A stretch of DNA of 64,000 nucleotides, taken from contig NZ_QRJZ01000011.1 in assembly GCF_003470665.1 (NCBI RefSeq), positions 1 through 64,000 on the forward strand, given 5' to 3'. Positions 28,441-35,934 of the stretch are shown here, piece by piece. The translations under genes and the position numbers were made by a program. A model generated the notes under the pieces. That model was not told where the DNA came from. It searched no databases and worked only from the letters and a program-made list of their open reading frames with translations. The first letter of the stretch is position 1; each line of letters opens with the position of its first letter. This stretch comes from Collinsella sp. AM17-1. GTDB taxonomy: Bacteria > Actinomycetota > Coriobacteriia > Coriobacteriales > Coriobacteriaceae.

Positions 28441-29304
28441 CTGGAGGGTAACGGGGATTTGGATGCAGCAAAAGTCCTCTTGGTGGGACTCGTCGTAGCT
28501 CGTGGTATCGAGGTAGCAAAAGTCGAAAGCGTTGCCAACGGGCTGGAGCGCGTGCTCGTCCATGCAGGCAACGATGGCGCGGATGCCCTCGGGCTCGTAC
28601 GGCATACCCCAGCGGCTCATGCACAGGTATGTGCCCTCGGGCAGCACCTCGATGCCGATCTCTGCCAGCTCGGCGGGATCGCTCGGCAGCAGTTCCTCGA
28701 CACCGCGCGGCAGCACGGCAAAGGAGCCCGCGCCGGCGATAGGGTCGTCGGAATGCAGCGCCTCGCGACGCAGCATGGCGCCCCAACCGCGCATGGGGCG
28801 CGTGCCCGTCAACGTACGCATGCGCAGGATTGCCCGCATGAGCGTAGGGTGCAGCATCGAGCGGCCGCGCTCGATATCGCCCGGAAACTCCTCAAAGACC
28901 ACGTAGCGACGCTCGAATTGCTTGAGCTCCGGCTTGCCCTCGCGCTCGCGCCAGTAAACCGCCTCGTCGTAAAAGCTTAGACGCTCCTGTACGCTCGCGC
29001 GCTCGGCTTTGAGCCCGGCAATCTGCTCATCGAGCGCCTGCACCCGCGAGCGCAGGTGATCGGTCATCTCGCCAATGTCGAACGTCGAGGTCAGGCGGTC
29101 AATCTCGTCGAGTTCGAGCCCCAGGTCGCGCAGCATGCAGATCAGACGCATGAGCGGGATCTGCGTGGGCGAATAGAAACGGTAGCCCTTTTCGTTCACC
29201 ACGGCGGGTTTAAACAGACCGATCTTGTCGTAGTAGATGAGCGTTTGGCGCGAAACGTTAAACAAGCTCGCCATCTCGCTAATCGCATACATGCCCGTCT
29301 GCAT
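28435..29304 (-). CDS. MerR-family transcriptional regulator with effector-binding domain
   Basis: A 289-residue regulator: winged helix at residues 4-72 (YAISEMASLFNVSRQTLIYY, then GYRFYSPTQI), a dimerisation coiled coil (about 95-125, MTDHLRSRVQALDEQIAGL) and a C-terminal GyrI/BmrR-like ligand domain. Such proteins bend promoter DNA and activate transcription on binding a small molecule. ATG 29304 follows GGAGG by 5 nt. It lies 92 nt downstream of ubiX on the same strand and is a candidate regulator of the decarboxylase locus, though that link is inference. Its final Met and stop lie in a repeat hairpin. Confidence 0.88.
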   Translation of the reverse strand: MQTGMYAISEMASLFNVSRQTLIYYDKIGLFKPAVVNEKGYRFYSPTQIPLMRLICMLRDLGLELDEIDRLTSTFDIGEMTDHLRSRVQALDEQIAGLKAERASVQERLSFYDEAVYWREREGKPELKQFERRYVVFEEFPGDIERGRSMLHPTLMRAILRMRTLTGTRPMRGWGAMLRREALHSDDPIAGAGSFAVLPRGVEELLPSDPAELAEIGIEVLPEGTYLCMSRWGMPYEPEGIRAIVACMDEHALQPVGNAFDFCYLDTTSYDESHQEDFCCIQIPVTLQM

Positions 29305-29396
29305 AGGTCCTCCCGACACATCCCTTTTGCGCACAAAGCCCGCCGCCCACAGGGGCAGCGGGCTCAAACACTACTCGTATCCTACCCTAAAGACGC

Positions 29397-29975
29397 CTAT
29401 GACCAGCGCTTATAGTTTGCACATGACACGCCGACGGCCTCGAGCGCCTTGGCGGCGATGTGATGCACCGCGTCATCGAGCGTGGCGGGGCCGTTGTAAA
29501 ACGTGAGCATGGGCGGCATGAGCATGACGCCCGGTACGCGCGCCAGGCGCGCCATGTTGTCGACATGAATGGCGCTGAAGGGCGTCTCGCGCACCATGAG
29601 CACCAGGCGGCGCTGCTCTTTCATCTGCACGTCGGCCGCACGCAGCAACAGGTTTTCGCTGTAACCACTCGCGATGCCGGCAAGCGTCTTCATGGAGCAG
29701 GGCGCCACGATCATGCCATCGACCGGATAGGTACCGCTTGCGATGGCGGCGCCGATGTTCTTGTTGTCGTAGATCACATCGGCATGCGTGGCAAGCTCGT
29801 CGAGCGTCATGCCGAGCTCCTGCTCGATGGTGATCTCTCCCCCGCGCGTGACGACAAGCGCCGATTCGGCGCCGGCCTGGCGCAGGCATTTGAGACACTC
29901 GAGGCCCAGCGCAGCGCCGCTGGCACCAGATACGCCAACGACAATGCGACGGGGACGGACAGAAGACTCAGGCAT
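29397..29975 (-). CDS. ubiX: Flavin prenyltransferase UbiX (LpdB-like)
   Basis: A 192-residue UbiX/Pad1 protein that builds prenylated FMN from FMN and dimethylallyl monophosphate, the cofactor of UbiD decarboxylases. Motifs: VGVSGASGAALG (flavin phosphate loop), VTRGGEITIEQE, IVAPCSMKTLAGIASGYSENLL and the prenyl-phosphate-binding LMVRETPF. AGGAG lies 6 nt before the ATG. It follows the UbiD gene by 33 nt, so cofactor maker and user are co-expressed. No ubiquinone pathway gene is near, supporting an aromatic-acid decarboxylation role. Confidence 0.94.
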   Translation of the reverse strand: MPESSVRPRRIVVGVSGASGAALGLECLKCLRQAGAESALVVTRGGEITIEQELGMTLDELATHADVIYDNKNIGAAIASGTYPVDGMIVAPCSMKTLAGIASGYSENLLLRAADVQMKEQRRLVLMVRETPFSAIHVDNMARLARVPGVMLMPPMLTFYNGPATLDDAVHHIAAKALEAVGVSCANYKRWS

Positions 29976-30008
29976 GACAACTCCTTGACTACTTGGTAGG
30001 GCTACGTA

Positions 30009-31496
30009 CTAGAAAGCGAGCTCTGCTGCCCACTTATCTGTATCGATCTCCATGAACTGCGAGCGGATGAAGTTCTTCTTGAGGCTGAACGGGACCGTGC
30101 AGTCGAAGATGGCCTTGCAGGCGATGCCGTGCTCGCGAATCGAAGGATCGAACGCGGGGTCATTGGACGGGTCGAGCACGTGGCAGTGGCAACCGGGGAT
30201 GGTGATGAGGTCCACGTCGGCCTGGAAGCGCGTGGTCATGGCCCACATCACGTCGCTCATGTCGAAGATGTCGACGTCTTCGTCAACCAGGATCACATGC
30301 TTGAGCTCGGAGAATGCCGAGAAGGCGAGCATGGCGGCGTTGCGCTGACGGCCCTCGTCATTTTTGCTCGACTTCTTGAACTGCATGATGGCAACGAACT
30401 TGCCGCCGCCGCAGGGAGCAGCGTGGACGTTGAGCAGGCGGTCCGGGATAGCGGTCTCGACCATCTTGTAGATGGAAGCCTCGGTGGGGATACCGGCCAT
30501 GGACACGTGCTCGTGCGAAGGGCCGATGCAGCTCTCCATGATGGGGTTGACGCGCGTGGTGACGGCGGTGATCTTGATCACCGGGCAGACCTTGGCGCCG
30601 CCGGTGTAGCCGGGGAACTCGGGCATGGCGTAGCCGTGGCCGTTGACATCCTCGTTGATGGTCTCGTCGTGCATGAGGTAGCCCTCGAGCACATACTCGG
30701 CATTGGCAATGCACTTCTGCGGAACGGTGACGCAGTCGGCAAGCTCGACAGCGTGGCCGCGCAGGGCGCCGGCAATTTGCAGCTCGTTGAAGCCGAGCGG
30801 TGTGGTGGGAGCCTCAAAACCGCAGCACATGTACACGGCGGGGTCCAGGCCGATGGAGATGGAGATGGGCATGTCCTCGCCGCGCTGGCAGTACTCGTCA
30901 AAGAACGCGCCAAGGTGACGGCTACCCGGAGTGATCCACATGGCGAGCTTGTCCTTGTCGACGCAGGAAAAGCGGTGGATGGTCACGTCGGACTGGGAGC
31001 CGTCGGGGCTCGTGCCATAGGCGAGACCCATGGTGATGTAGGGGCCGCCGTCGACGGGCGTGTTGGTGGGAGCGGGAACGATCTTGCGCAGGTCAAAGCC
31101 ATCGTCGGTCGCCTTGTACACGACCTCCTGGCAGTCGACGTGCGCACCCTCGGCGATCTGCTCGGGCGCGATCAGGTTCTCGAAGCGCTTGCCGATCTCG
31201 AGGCCCAGGTGCTCCTCGTCCAGGTCGAGCAGGGCGGCAACGCGCTTGCGGCTGGCAAGCATGCCGATGCAGACCTTGGCATCGTCAAAGCCCTTGACGT
31301 TGTTGAAGACCATCGCCGGACCCTCTTTGGTCGGACGCATGACGGTGCCGCCGGCACCGACGTGGCGGTAGACGCCCGAAACCTCGGCGTCCGGATCGAC
31401 CTGGGTGTCGGTCTCGAGCAGCTGGCCCGGCATCTCGCGCAAAAAGTCGAGCGCGGAGCGCAGGTCGTGGATCTGGGAAGCATCGGTAGTGGACAT
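30009..31496 (-). CDS. UbiD-family decarboxylase, gallate/hydroxyarylic acid type (LpdC-like)
   Basis: A 495-residue prenylated-FMN-dependent decarboxylase. The sequence closely resembles what I know of lactobacillal LpdC (gallate/protocatechuate decarboxylase): VSGVYRHVGAGGTVMRPT, KEGPAMVFNNVKGF, SDVTIHR, GPSHEHVSMAGIPTEASI and ILVDEDVDIFDMSDVMWAM. Expected reaction: non-oxidative removal of the carboxylate from a hydroxybenzoate such as gallate, releasing CO2. ATG 31496 has AAAGGAG 7 nt upstream; the in-frame upstream extension is Arg-rich and unlike the family. It sits in the order transporter-ubiD-ubiX. The exact acid is not proven by sequence. Confidence 0.9.
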   Translation of the reverse strand: MSTTDASQIHDLRSALDFLREMPGQLLETDTQVDPDAEVSGVYRHVGAGGTVMRPTKEGPAMVFNNVKGFDDAKVCIGMLASRKRVAALLDLDEEHLGLEIGKRFENLIAPEQIAEGAHVDCQEVVYKATDDGFDLRKIVPAPTNTPVDGGPYITMGLAYGTSPDGSQSDVTIHRFSCVDKDKLAMWITPGSRHLGAFFDEYCQRGEDMPISISIGLDPAVYMCCGFEAPTTPLGFNELQIAGALRGHAVELADCVTVPQKCIANAEYVLEGYLMHDETINEDVNGHGYAMPEFPGYTGGAKVCPVIKITAVTTRVNPIMESCIGPSHEHVSMAGIPTEASIYKMVETAIPDRLLNVHAAPCGGGKFVAIMQFKKSSKNDEGRQRNAAMLAFSAFSELKHVILVDEDVDIFDMSDVMWAMTTRFQADVDLITIPGCHCHVLDPSNDPAFDPSIREHGIACKAIFDCTVPFSLKKNFIRSQFMEIDTDKWAAELAF

Positions 31497-31639
31497 AGCG
31501 TGCTCCTTTCGGGAGAGTGCCCGGCGACGGGAGTGCCGCCGGGCTGGGTAACGTAGTGGGGCCGCAGCGCTTATAGATGGAGCGCTTGGCAACTCGCGGT
31601 TCAAGCACTCGGCTGCCTACAGCCAGAGCGCTCAGCCGC

Positions 31640-33097
31640 TTACATCAGGCCAAAGAGGTGGAACCAGGCAGCCTCGACCAACACGACGATAAAGACGACC
31701 GCAGTGAGGGGGATGCCCATGCGCATGGCCTCTTTGGAGGTGTAGCCGCCGGCGTCCTTACCCTCGCCGATAAGGATCGGCAGGTTATGGAACGGCAGGA
31801 TGTAGTGGATATTGATGGACGTGAAGACGATGAGCGCCACGGCGAGCGGGCTCACGCTGGAGCCGGCCGCGAAGCTGATGAACGCCGGCACGCACACGCC
31901 GAGCACGGCCATGACCGAGCCCATGAACATGTGGATGATCATGGAAAGCGCGGCGACAAGCAGGGCGAACAGGAAGATGTTCTCGGGCACGGAGCTGGGA
32001 AGCACGACATCGGCGATCCAGGCGTTCATACCGGTGGCACCGCCCACGGAGCCCACGGCCATGGCGGCCGTCAGGAACATGAGGGACTTGATGTCGACGG
32101 CGTTCCAGCTGGCGGGCGTGAGGACCTCGCCGATGATGGGCATGGCGAGAGAGACGCCGATGGCCAGGGTGACCCAGCCGATGTAATCGCCCGAGACGGT
32201 GAGCCACAGTGCGATGGCGATGACAAGCCACACGATGGTGCGGATCTCCTTGACGGAGAGCTTGCCGAGCGCGGCCTGCTTGGCCACGATCTGCTCGCGA
32301 TCGTAGACGAGTTCCTTGCTGGGCTTAAAGAGGAAGAGACCCAAGAACAGGGTGCACAGCAGCGCGACCAGCATAGGCACGCTCATGTACAGGAACCAGT
32401 CAACGAAGGACGGGCTCATGCCGCCGGCCTCGGCGCTGTACTGCGCAACGAGCGGGTTGAGCGTGGAGTCGCCCGTCAGGAAGAACATGGAGCCCGGGGC
32501 GGCTGCGGCAAACACGAGGAAGCCGAGCTTGCCGCGGTCGTCGTCACCGTAGCCGGCGGACTCGGCGATAACCGAGACGACGGCGAGGATGAGGAAGGCG
32601 CGGGGGAACGGATGCGGGATCAGCAGCGACAGCACAAAGGTGAGCGCGAAGATCGAGATGATGAGCGACTTGGCGTCGCGCACGAACTTGAGCATAAACG
32701 CATAGGCGATGCGCTCGCCCAGACCCGACTCCTTGACGGCGCTGGCAATGAGGTAGGCGCCGATGACGAGCCACATAGTGGCCTTAGTCCACGAGCTAAA
32801 CGTGGAGGCGACCGTCGCCGAGATGCTCGCGGCGCCCGTGTCGTCCACGCACACCTTAAACAGAACGAGTAGCGCGCAGTAGAGCAGGCCCACAAAGCCC
32901 GGCTGTGCCACGCCACACGCCCAGAACACCACCGTGGCGAGCGTCAGTGCCAGGCAGGTCTGACCACCGACCGTAAGCTCGACCGTCGAGCTCAGCTCCG
33001 CCAAAGGAAGAAACTTCACCAGCAAAAAGACAACGACACCCAACACAAAGCCAATTTCGCGCTTGGTAATCTTAAACGCCTTCTTTTCCGCTTCCAT
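31640..33097 (-). CDS. SLC13/DASS-family anion transporter
   Basis: A 485-residue membrane protein with about 12 helices, matching the divalent-anion:sodium symporter/CitT group. Two repeated hairpin motifs typical of the fold are visible: FFLTGDSTLNPLVAQ in the first half and VFTSINIHYILPFHNLPILIG in the second. It precedes ubiD by 143 nt on the same strand, so it is the likely importer of the acid that UbiD decarboxylates, or an acid/product exchanger. The start ATG follows AAAGGTGGGGAG. Ion coupling and substrate are inferred from context only. Confidence 0.87.
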   Translation of the reverse strand: MEAEKKAFKITKREIGFVLGVVVFLLVKFLPLAELSSTVELTVGGQTCLALTLATVVFWACGVAQPGFVGLLYCALLVLFKVCVDDTGAASISATVASTFSSWTKATMWLVIGAYLIASAVKESGLGERIAYAFMLKFVRDAKSLIISIFALTFVLSLLIPHPFPRAFLILAVVSVIAESAGYGDDDRGKLGFLVFAAAAPGSMFFLTGDSTLNPLVAQYSAEAGGMSPSFVDWFLYMSVPMLVALLCTLFLGLFLFKPSKELVYDREQIVAKQAALGKLSVKEIRTIVWLVIAIALWLTVSGDYIGWVTLAIGVSLAMPIIGEVLTPASWNAVDIKSLMFLTAAMAVGSVGGATGMNAWIADVVLPSSVPENIFLFALLVAALSMIIHMFMGSVMAVLGVCVPAFISFAAGSSVSPLAVALIVFTSINIHYILPFHNLPILIGEGKDAGGYTSKEAMRMGIPLTAVVFIVVLVEAAWFHLFGLM

Positions 33098-33150
33098 CTC
33101 CCCACCTTTCTTGTTGGGGGCGCTCCGGATTTACGGCCACGTTGCCGCTT

Positions 33151-33182
33151 AAAAAAGGGGCGCCCGTTATCGGACACCCCTT
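33151..33182 (-). terminator. Terminator or attenuator between the LpdD-Nudix gene and the transporter
   Basis: On the minus strand, an AAGGGG/CCCCTT stem with an internal CCG/CGG pairing is followed by TTTTTT. It lies 54 nt before the transporter start and ~160 nt after the LpdD-Nudix stop. With no clear promoter between it and the transporter, partial read-through is plausible. Confidence 0.7.
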
Positions 33183-33255
33183 ACGTTGCGCTGTGTTGTT
33201 GCAATACAGTCAAGCGGGATTTTTGGATGAGAAGCGATCCCCTGGACAAAAACCG

Positions 33256-33316
33256 TCACAACATTCGACGCTTTTCCTCGTTTTCGAGATTTTCATCGAA
33301 TGTTGTGACGGTTTGG
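33256..33316 (-). repeat. 61-nt hairpin repeat, copy B
   Basis: Identical over 61 nt to copy A at 28331. Here the pairing arms extend to 19 bp (33250-33268/33296-33314), and on the minus strand the stem is followed by TTTTTG, so this copy could terminate transcription of the LpdD-Nudix gene. Confidence 0.85.
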
Positions 33317-33318
33317 AT

Positions 33319-33348
33319 ATGGCAAAGGAACTGTACCTTTGTTACATA
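33319..33348 (-). repeat. Degenerate GACAAAGGGA-type hairpin overlapping the LpdD-Nudix stop codon
   Basis: Arms ATGGCAAAGG/CCTTTGTTACAT pair imperfectly. As at 28410, the arm supplies the final ATG codon and the stop (TAA) of the minus-strand gene. Confidence 0.65.
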
Positions 33349-34289
33349 GCGAGGGCCGTACGGATGGATGGGTCGCTGAGTGCCTCGCGGACCCAGGGGG
33401 CCAGCTGCTCGGGGTGACCCTGCAGATAGCCGTCGAGCTCGGACGGGGCCACCGGGCGCGCTTCCGAGATCTCCTCTTGGTTGATATGCAGCTCGCCCGG
33501 CTCAACATGGGCTGCGAACACCTCGCACCATTCGCACTCGCAGCGGCCGTCGCCGTGGTCCTCGCGGTACACCACGTGTCCGAGGTGCTTGAGCTGATCG
33601 GGGTCGCGCGTGATGCCAAGTTCTTCGTTGATGCGACGCGCCGTGGCGGCCGCGACGTCTTCCCCGGGGAGCGGATGGCCGGCACAGCCATCGGCCAGCA
33701 CCCCGCCCCACAGTCGCTTGAGCGGGCTGCGACGGCAGAGCAGCAGGCGTGCGTCTTCGCCCTGACCCTCGACCAGAAGCGTCAGAAATGCCTGATGCAG
33801 GATGCCCTCGCCGGTATGGGCCTCGATGCGGTCGACGGTGTCAAGCGCCTCGCCGGTCGCGGTATCGACCGCCACGACCTCGGCGCCCGCACCGCCCTCG
33901 TCCCAGCCGGCGCGCAGGATGCGGGCTGCGGCTGCCTCGAGCGCGGCGATGAGTTCCTTGGTGGTGTCGAGCACGCGCTGCAAATCGTCTGCGCTCGCGT
34001 GCTCAACATGAAAGCCCGTGCTTGTAACCACCGGCACGTCAAAGCGCGTGGCCAGCGCCGCCGCGATATCATGAGCCGGGATCTCGTCTCGATGGCACGG
34101 AACAGCCAGGATACTCACCGTTGCCGTGCGGCCGGGCTCGGGGCGCGGAATGGCCTGCGCCGTGGCGCCCAGGTGAGCAAACTCCGGCGAGCAGGCATAC
34201 ACCACCATGCCGCGCGGCGTCACCGTCAACTGGGCCTCGAGCGCAAACTTGCCCTCGCCCACTGCAACCTTTGTCGTGTGCATACCCAT
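33342..34289 (-). CDS. Fusion of LpdD-like prenyl-flavin chaperone domain and Idi-type Nudix domain
   Basis: A 315-residue two-domain protein. Residues ~5-120 resemble the LpdD family found beside UbiD/UbiX genes (VAVGEGKFALEAQLTV, HLGATAQAIPRP, TSTGFHVEHAS). Residues ~150-290 match type I isopentenyl-diphosphate isomerase: H158 and H165 (AHTGEGILHQAF), H205 (GCAGHP), E251 and E253 (ECEWCEVFAA) align with the five metal ligands of E. coli Idi, and the Nudix box G204-x5-E210...RRINEELGI is complete. The catalytic Cys of Idi aligns with Ala203; Cys202 is one residue early. It may thus hydrolyse rather than isomerise a prenyl diphosphate. ATG 34289 has AGGAG upstream. Confidence 0.8.
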   Translation of the reverse strand: MGMHTTKVAVGEGKFALEAQLTVTPRGMVVYACSPEFAHLGATAQAIPRPEPGRTATVSILAVPCHRDEIPAHDIAAALATRFDVPVVTSTGFHVEHASADDLQRVLDTTKELIAALEAAAARILRAGWDEGGAGAEVVAVDTATGEALDTVDRIEAHTGEGILHQAFLTLLVEGQGEDARLLLCRRSPLKRLWGGVLADGCAGHPLPGEDVAAATARRINEELGITRDPDQLKHLGHVVYREDHGDGRCECEWCEVFAAHVEPGELHINQEEISEARPVAPSELDGYLQGHPEQLAPWVREALSDPSIRTALAM

Positions 34290-34329
34290 GGGATCTCCTG
34301 TCGCCCGCGATGTACCTGAGACCATCTTC

Positions 34330-34370
34330 GCCTGTATTGCGACTATACAGGCAAGCGCAGCCTGCGACAA
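34330..34370 (-). promoter_or_regulatory. Promoter and inverted-repeat operator of the LpdD-Nudix gene
   Basis: Minus-strand -35 TTGTCG (34365-34370) and -10 TATAGT (34342-34347) are 17 nt apart. A 7-bp inverted repeat GCCTGTA/TACAGGC at 34330-34352 spans the -10 and the start region. It lies in the divergent gap with the MFS gene, so one regulator could control both. Confidence 0.55.
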
Positions 34371-34450
34371 AGGGGGCAGGCACCTGACACATTCTGTTAG
34401 AGTTGCAGGGATTGAATCCCGCTTATTCATGCGACATTGGAGTGACAACC

Positions 34451-35704
34451 TTGACCGCCGCAACCACGCCTAAAAGTAAGTCAACCGCCGCCGCGCTCTC
34501 CCCCGCGCGCACCAAGCTCTGCCTGACGCTGCTCGTGCTGTTGGGATTCTCGCTCGGCTGCTCCGAATTCGTGGTCATCGGCATCGAAAGCGATTTGGCA
34601 ACGGAACTCGGCGTATCACTTGCCACTGCGGGCCAGCTCATCAGCGTGTTCGCACTCGTCTACGCTATCGCCACGCCGGTGCTTGCGCTCAGCACGGGGC
34701 GATTCCGCCGTTACCAGTTGCTCATGTGCTACAGCATCGTCTTTGTGCTCGGCAACCTGGTCATGGCGTTGGCGCCCAACTTCCAGGTGCTGTTTATCTC
34801 GCGCATTGTCCTGGGCTCTGTCTCAGGTGCGCTGCTCGCCGTGGGCGTGACGTACATCCCCGAGTTGCTGTCCCCGCAGCAAACTTCGCTTGCAATCTCG
34901 GTGGTATATGGTGCGTTTTCCGTGGCGATGGTCTTTGTCACTTCGATCGGCAAGTTTGTGGCCGACACACTCGATTGGCACGTAGCCATGTACGGCACGC
35001 TGGCCTTTGCCGTTCTGATCTGCGGAGCGCTCGTGATGTTTATGCCGCGTGCTGGACAGACCGACGAACCCGCCACCTTCCGTGAGCAGGCGGGGCTTCT
35101 GCGCGAGCCGAGCATCATCACCGGCATGCTCATCTTTTTGTTTGGCGTAGGCTCGGTCTATGTGTTCTACGGCTACGTGACGCCCTATCTGGAGCAGGTG
35201 CTGGGCATGGGCACGGTCGAAGCCAGCACCACGCTTATGGCCTACGGCGTGTTCTGCCTGATCTCGAACATCTTGGGCGGATGGATCGATGCGCGCTTTG
35301 GCATGAAGGCACTGCTTGTGACGTTTGTACTGCAGGCTGCGGCGTTACTCGGGCTGTTTGCCGTGGGCGGCACCATGCCGCTCGCGCTGGTCTTTGTCTT
35401 TAGCTTGGCGTTGCTCATGTACCTGTTCTCGGTGTCGTGCATCACGCACTTTATGGACGTGGCACGCAGCCGCCACCCCAAGTCGATGGTACTCGCAAGT
35501 TCGGTTGAGCCCATGGCGTTTAACGTCGGCATTTCGTTTGGCACCGCGGTAGGCGGAGCCGTGGTGAGCAGCATTGGCATTGCACACGTGGGCGCCGTGG
35601 GCGCCGCGTTCTCGCTTGTGGCCTGGGCGCTTACGCTGGTGACGATTAAGCTCGCCCGTTGGGAGCGCCGTCGTCAATCAGCACAGCCCCGGATGCAGGC
35701 ATAG
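34451..35704 (+). CDS. MFS transporter, drug:H+ antiporter-1 (AraJ/YdhP-like) family
   Basis: A 417-residue, 12-helix major facilitator. Features: the first helix GFSLGCSEFVVIGIESDLA, the loop 2-3 motif STGRFRRYQLL, and LGSVSGALLAVGVTYIPELL in helix 5, typical of sugar/drug efflux DHA1 proteins. The start is uncertain: TTG 34451 has GGAG 9 nt upstream, while GTG 34442 overlaps that site. Divergent from the LpdD-Nudix gene with a shared control region; it could export the decarboxylation product, but this is only context. Confidence 0.85.
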   Translation: MTAATTPKSKSTAAALSPARTKLCLTLLVLLGFSLGCSEFVVIGIESDLATELGVSLATAGQLISVFALVYAIATPVLALSTGRFRRYQLLMCYSIVFVLGNLVMALAPNFQVLFISRIVLGSVSGALLAVGVTYIPELLSPQQTSLAISVVYGAFSVAMVFVTSIGKFVADTLDWHVAMYGTLAFAVLICGALVMFMPRAGQTDEPATFREQAGLLREPSIITGMLIFLFGVGSVYVFYGYVTPYLEQVLGMGTVEASTTLMAYGVFCLISNILGGWIDARFGMKALLVTFVLQAAALLGLFAVGGTMPLALVFVFSLALLMYLFSVSCITHFMDVARSRHPKSMVLASSVEPMAFNVGISFGTAVGGAVVSSIGIAHVGAVGAAFSLVAWALTLVTIKLARWERRRQSAQPRMQA

Positions 35705-35795
35705 GGACGAACACAGCCCAAGGTGGCGAGCAACCAGTGAAAACCGTCCCATACTAGTAGTGTTTATCCGCCTGCAAGCTCCGGCAGTGCAATTT

Positions 35796-35851
35796 CGTGT
35801 ATTTCAGATACACGCTTTTCTACGATTTCGTGTATTTCAAATACACGAAAT
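35796..35851. repeat. Two tandem palindromes in a convergent gap
   Basis: Palindrome 1 (35796-35814) is CGTGTATTTCAGATACACG; palindrome 2 (35825-35851) has perfect arms ATTTCGTGTATTT/AAATACACGAAAT around one base. Centres are ~33 bp apart, about three helical turns. No gene starts nearby, so a classical operator role is unclear. Confidence 0.65.
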
Positions 35852-35867
35852 GCGCGTGGAGCAACTC

Positions 35868-35905
35868 AAAGGCGGCGGCAGACGCATTGTCTGCCGCCGC
35901 CTTTT
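35868..35905. terminator. Bidirectional terminator between the MFS and PTS genes
   Basis: Perfect 16-bp stem AAAGGCGGCGGCAGAC/GTCTGCCGCCGCCTTT with a 5-nt loop, flanked by A- and T-runs, between convergent genes. Confidence 0.85.
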
Positions 35906-35934
35906 ATCCCGGATTTTATAGATATGTGAGTCGT

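Noticed and set aside
33342..34289. Calling this gene simply idi (IPP isomerase)
   Set aside because: The N-terminal half is an LpdD-like domain, and the isomerase cysteine position is Ala, so normal isomerase function cannot be assumed.
34405..34425. GGGATTGAATCCC resembling a tRNA T-arm
   Set aside because: No acceptor stem, anticodon arm or D-arm could be assembled around it; it is just a short palindrome in the MFS leader.
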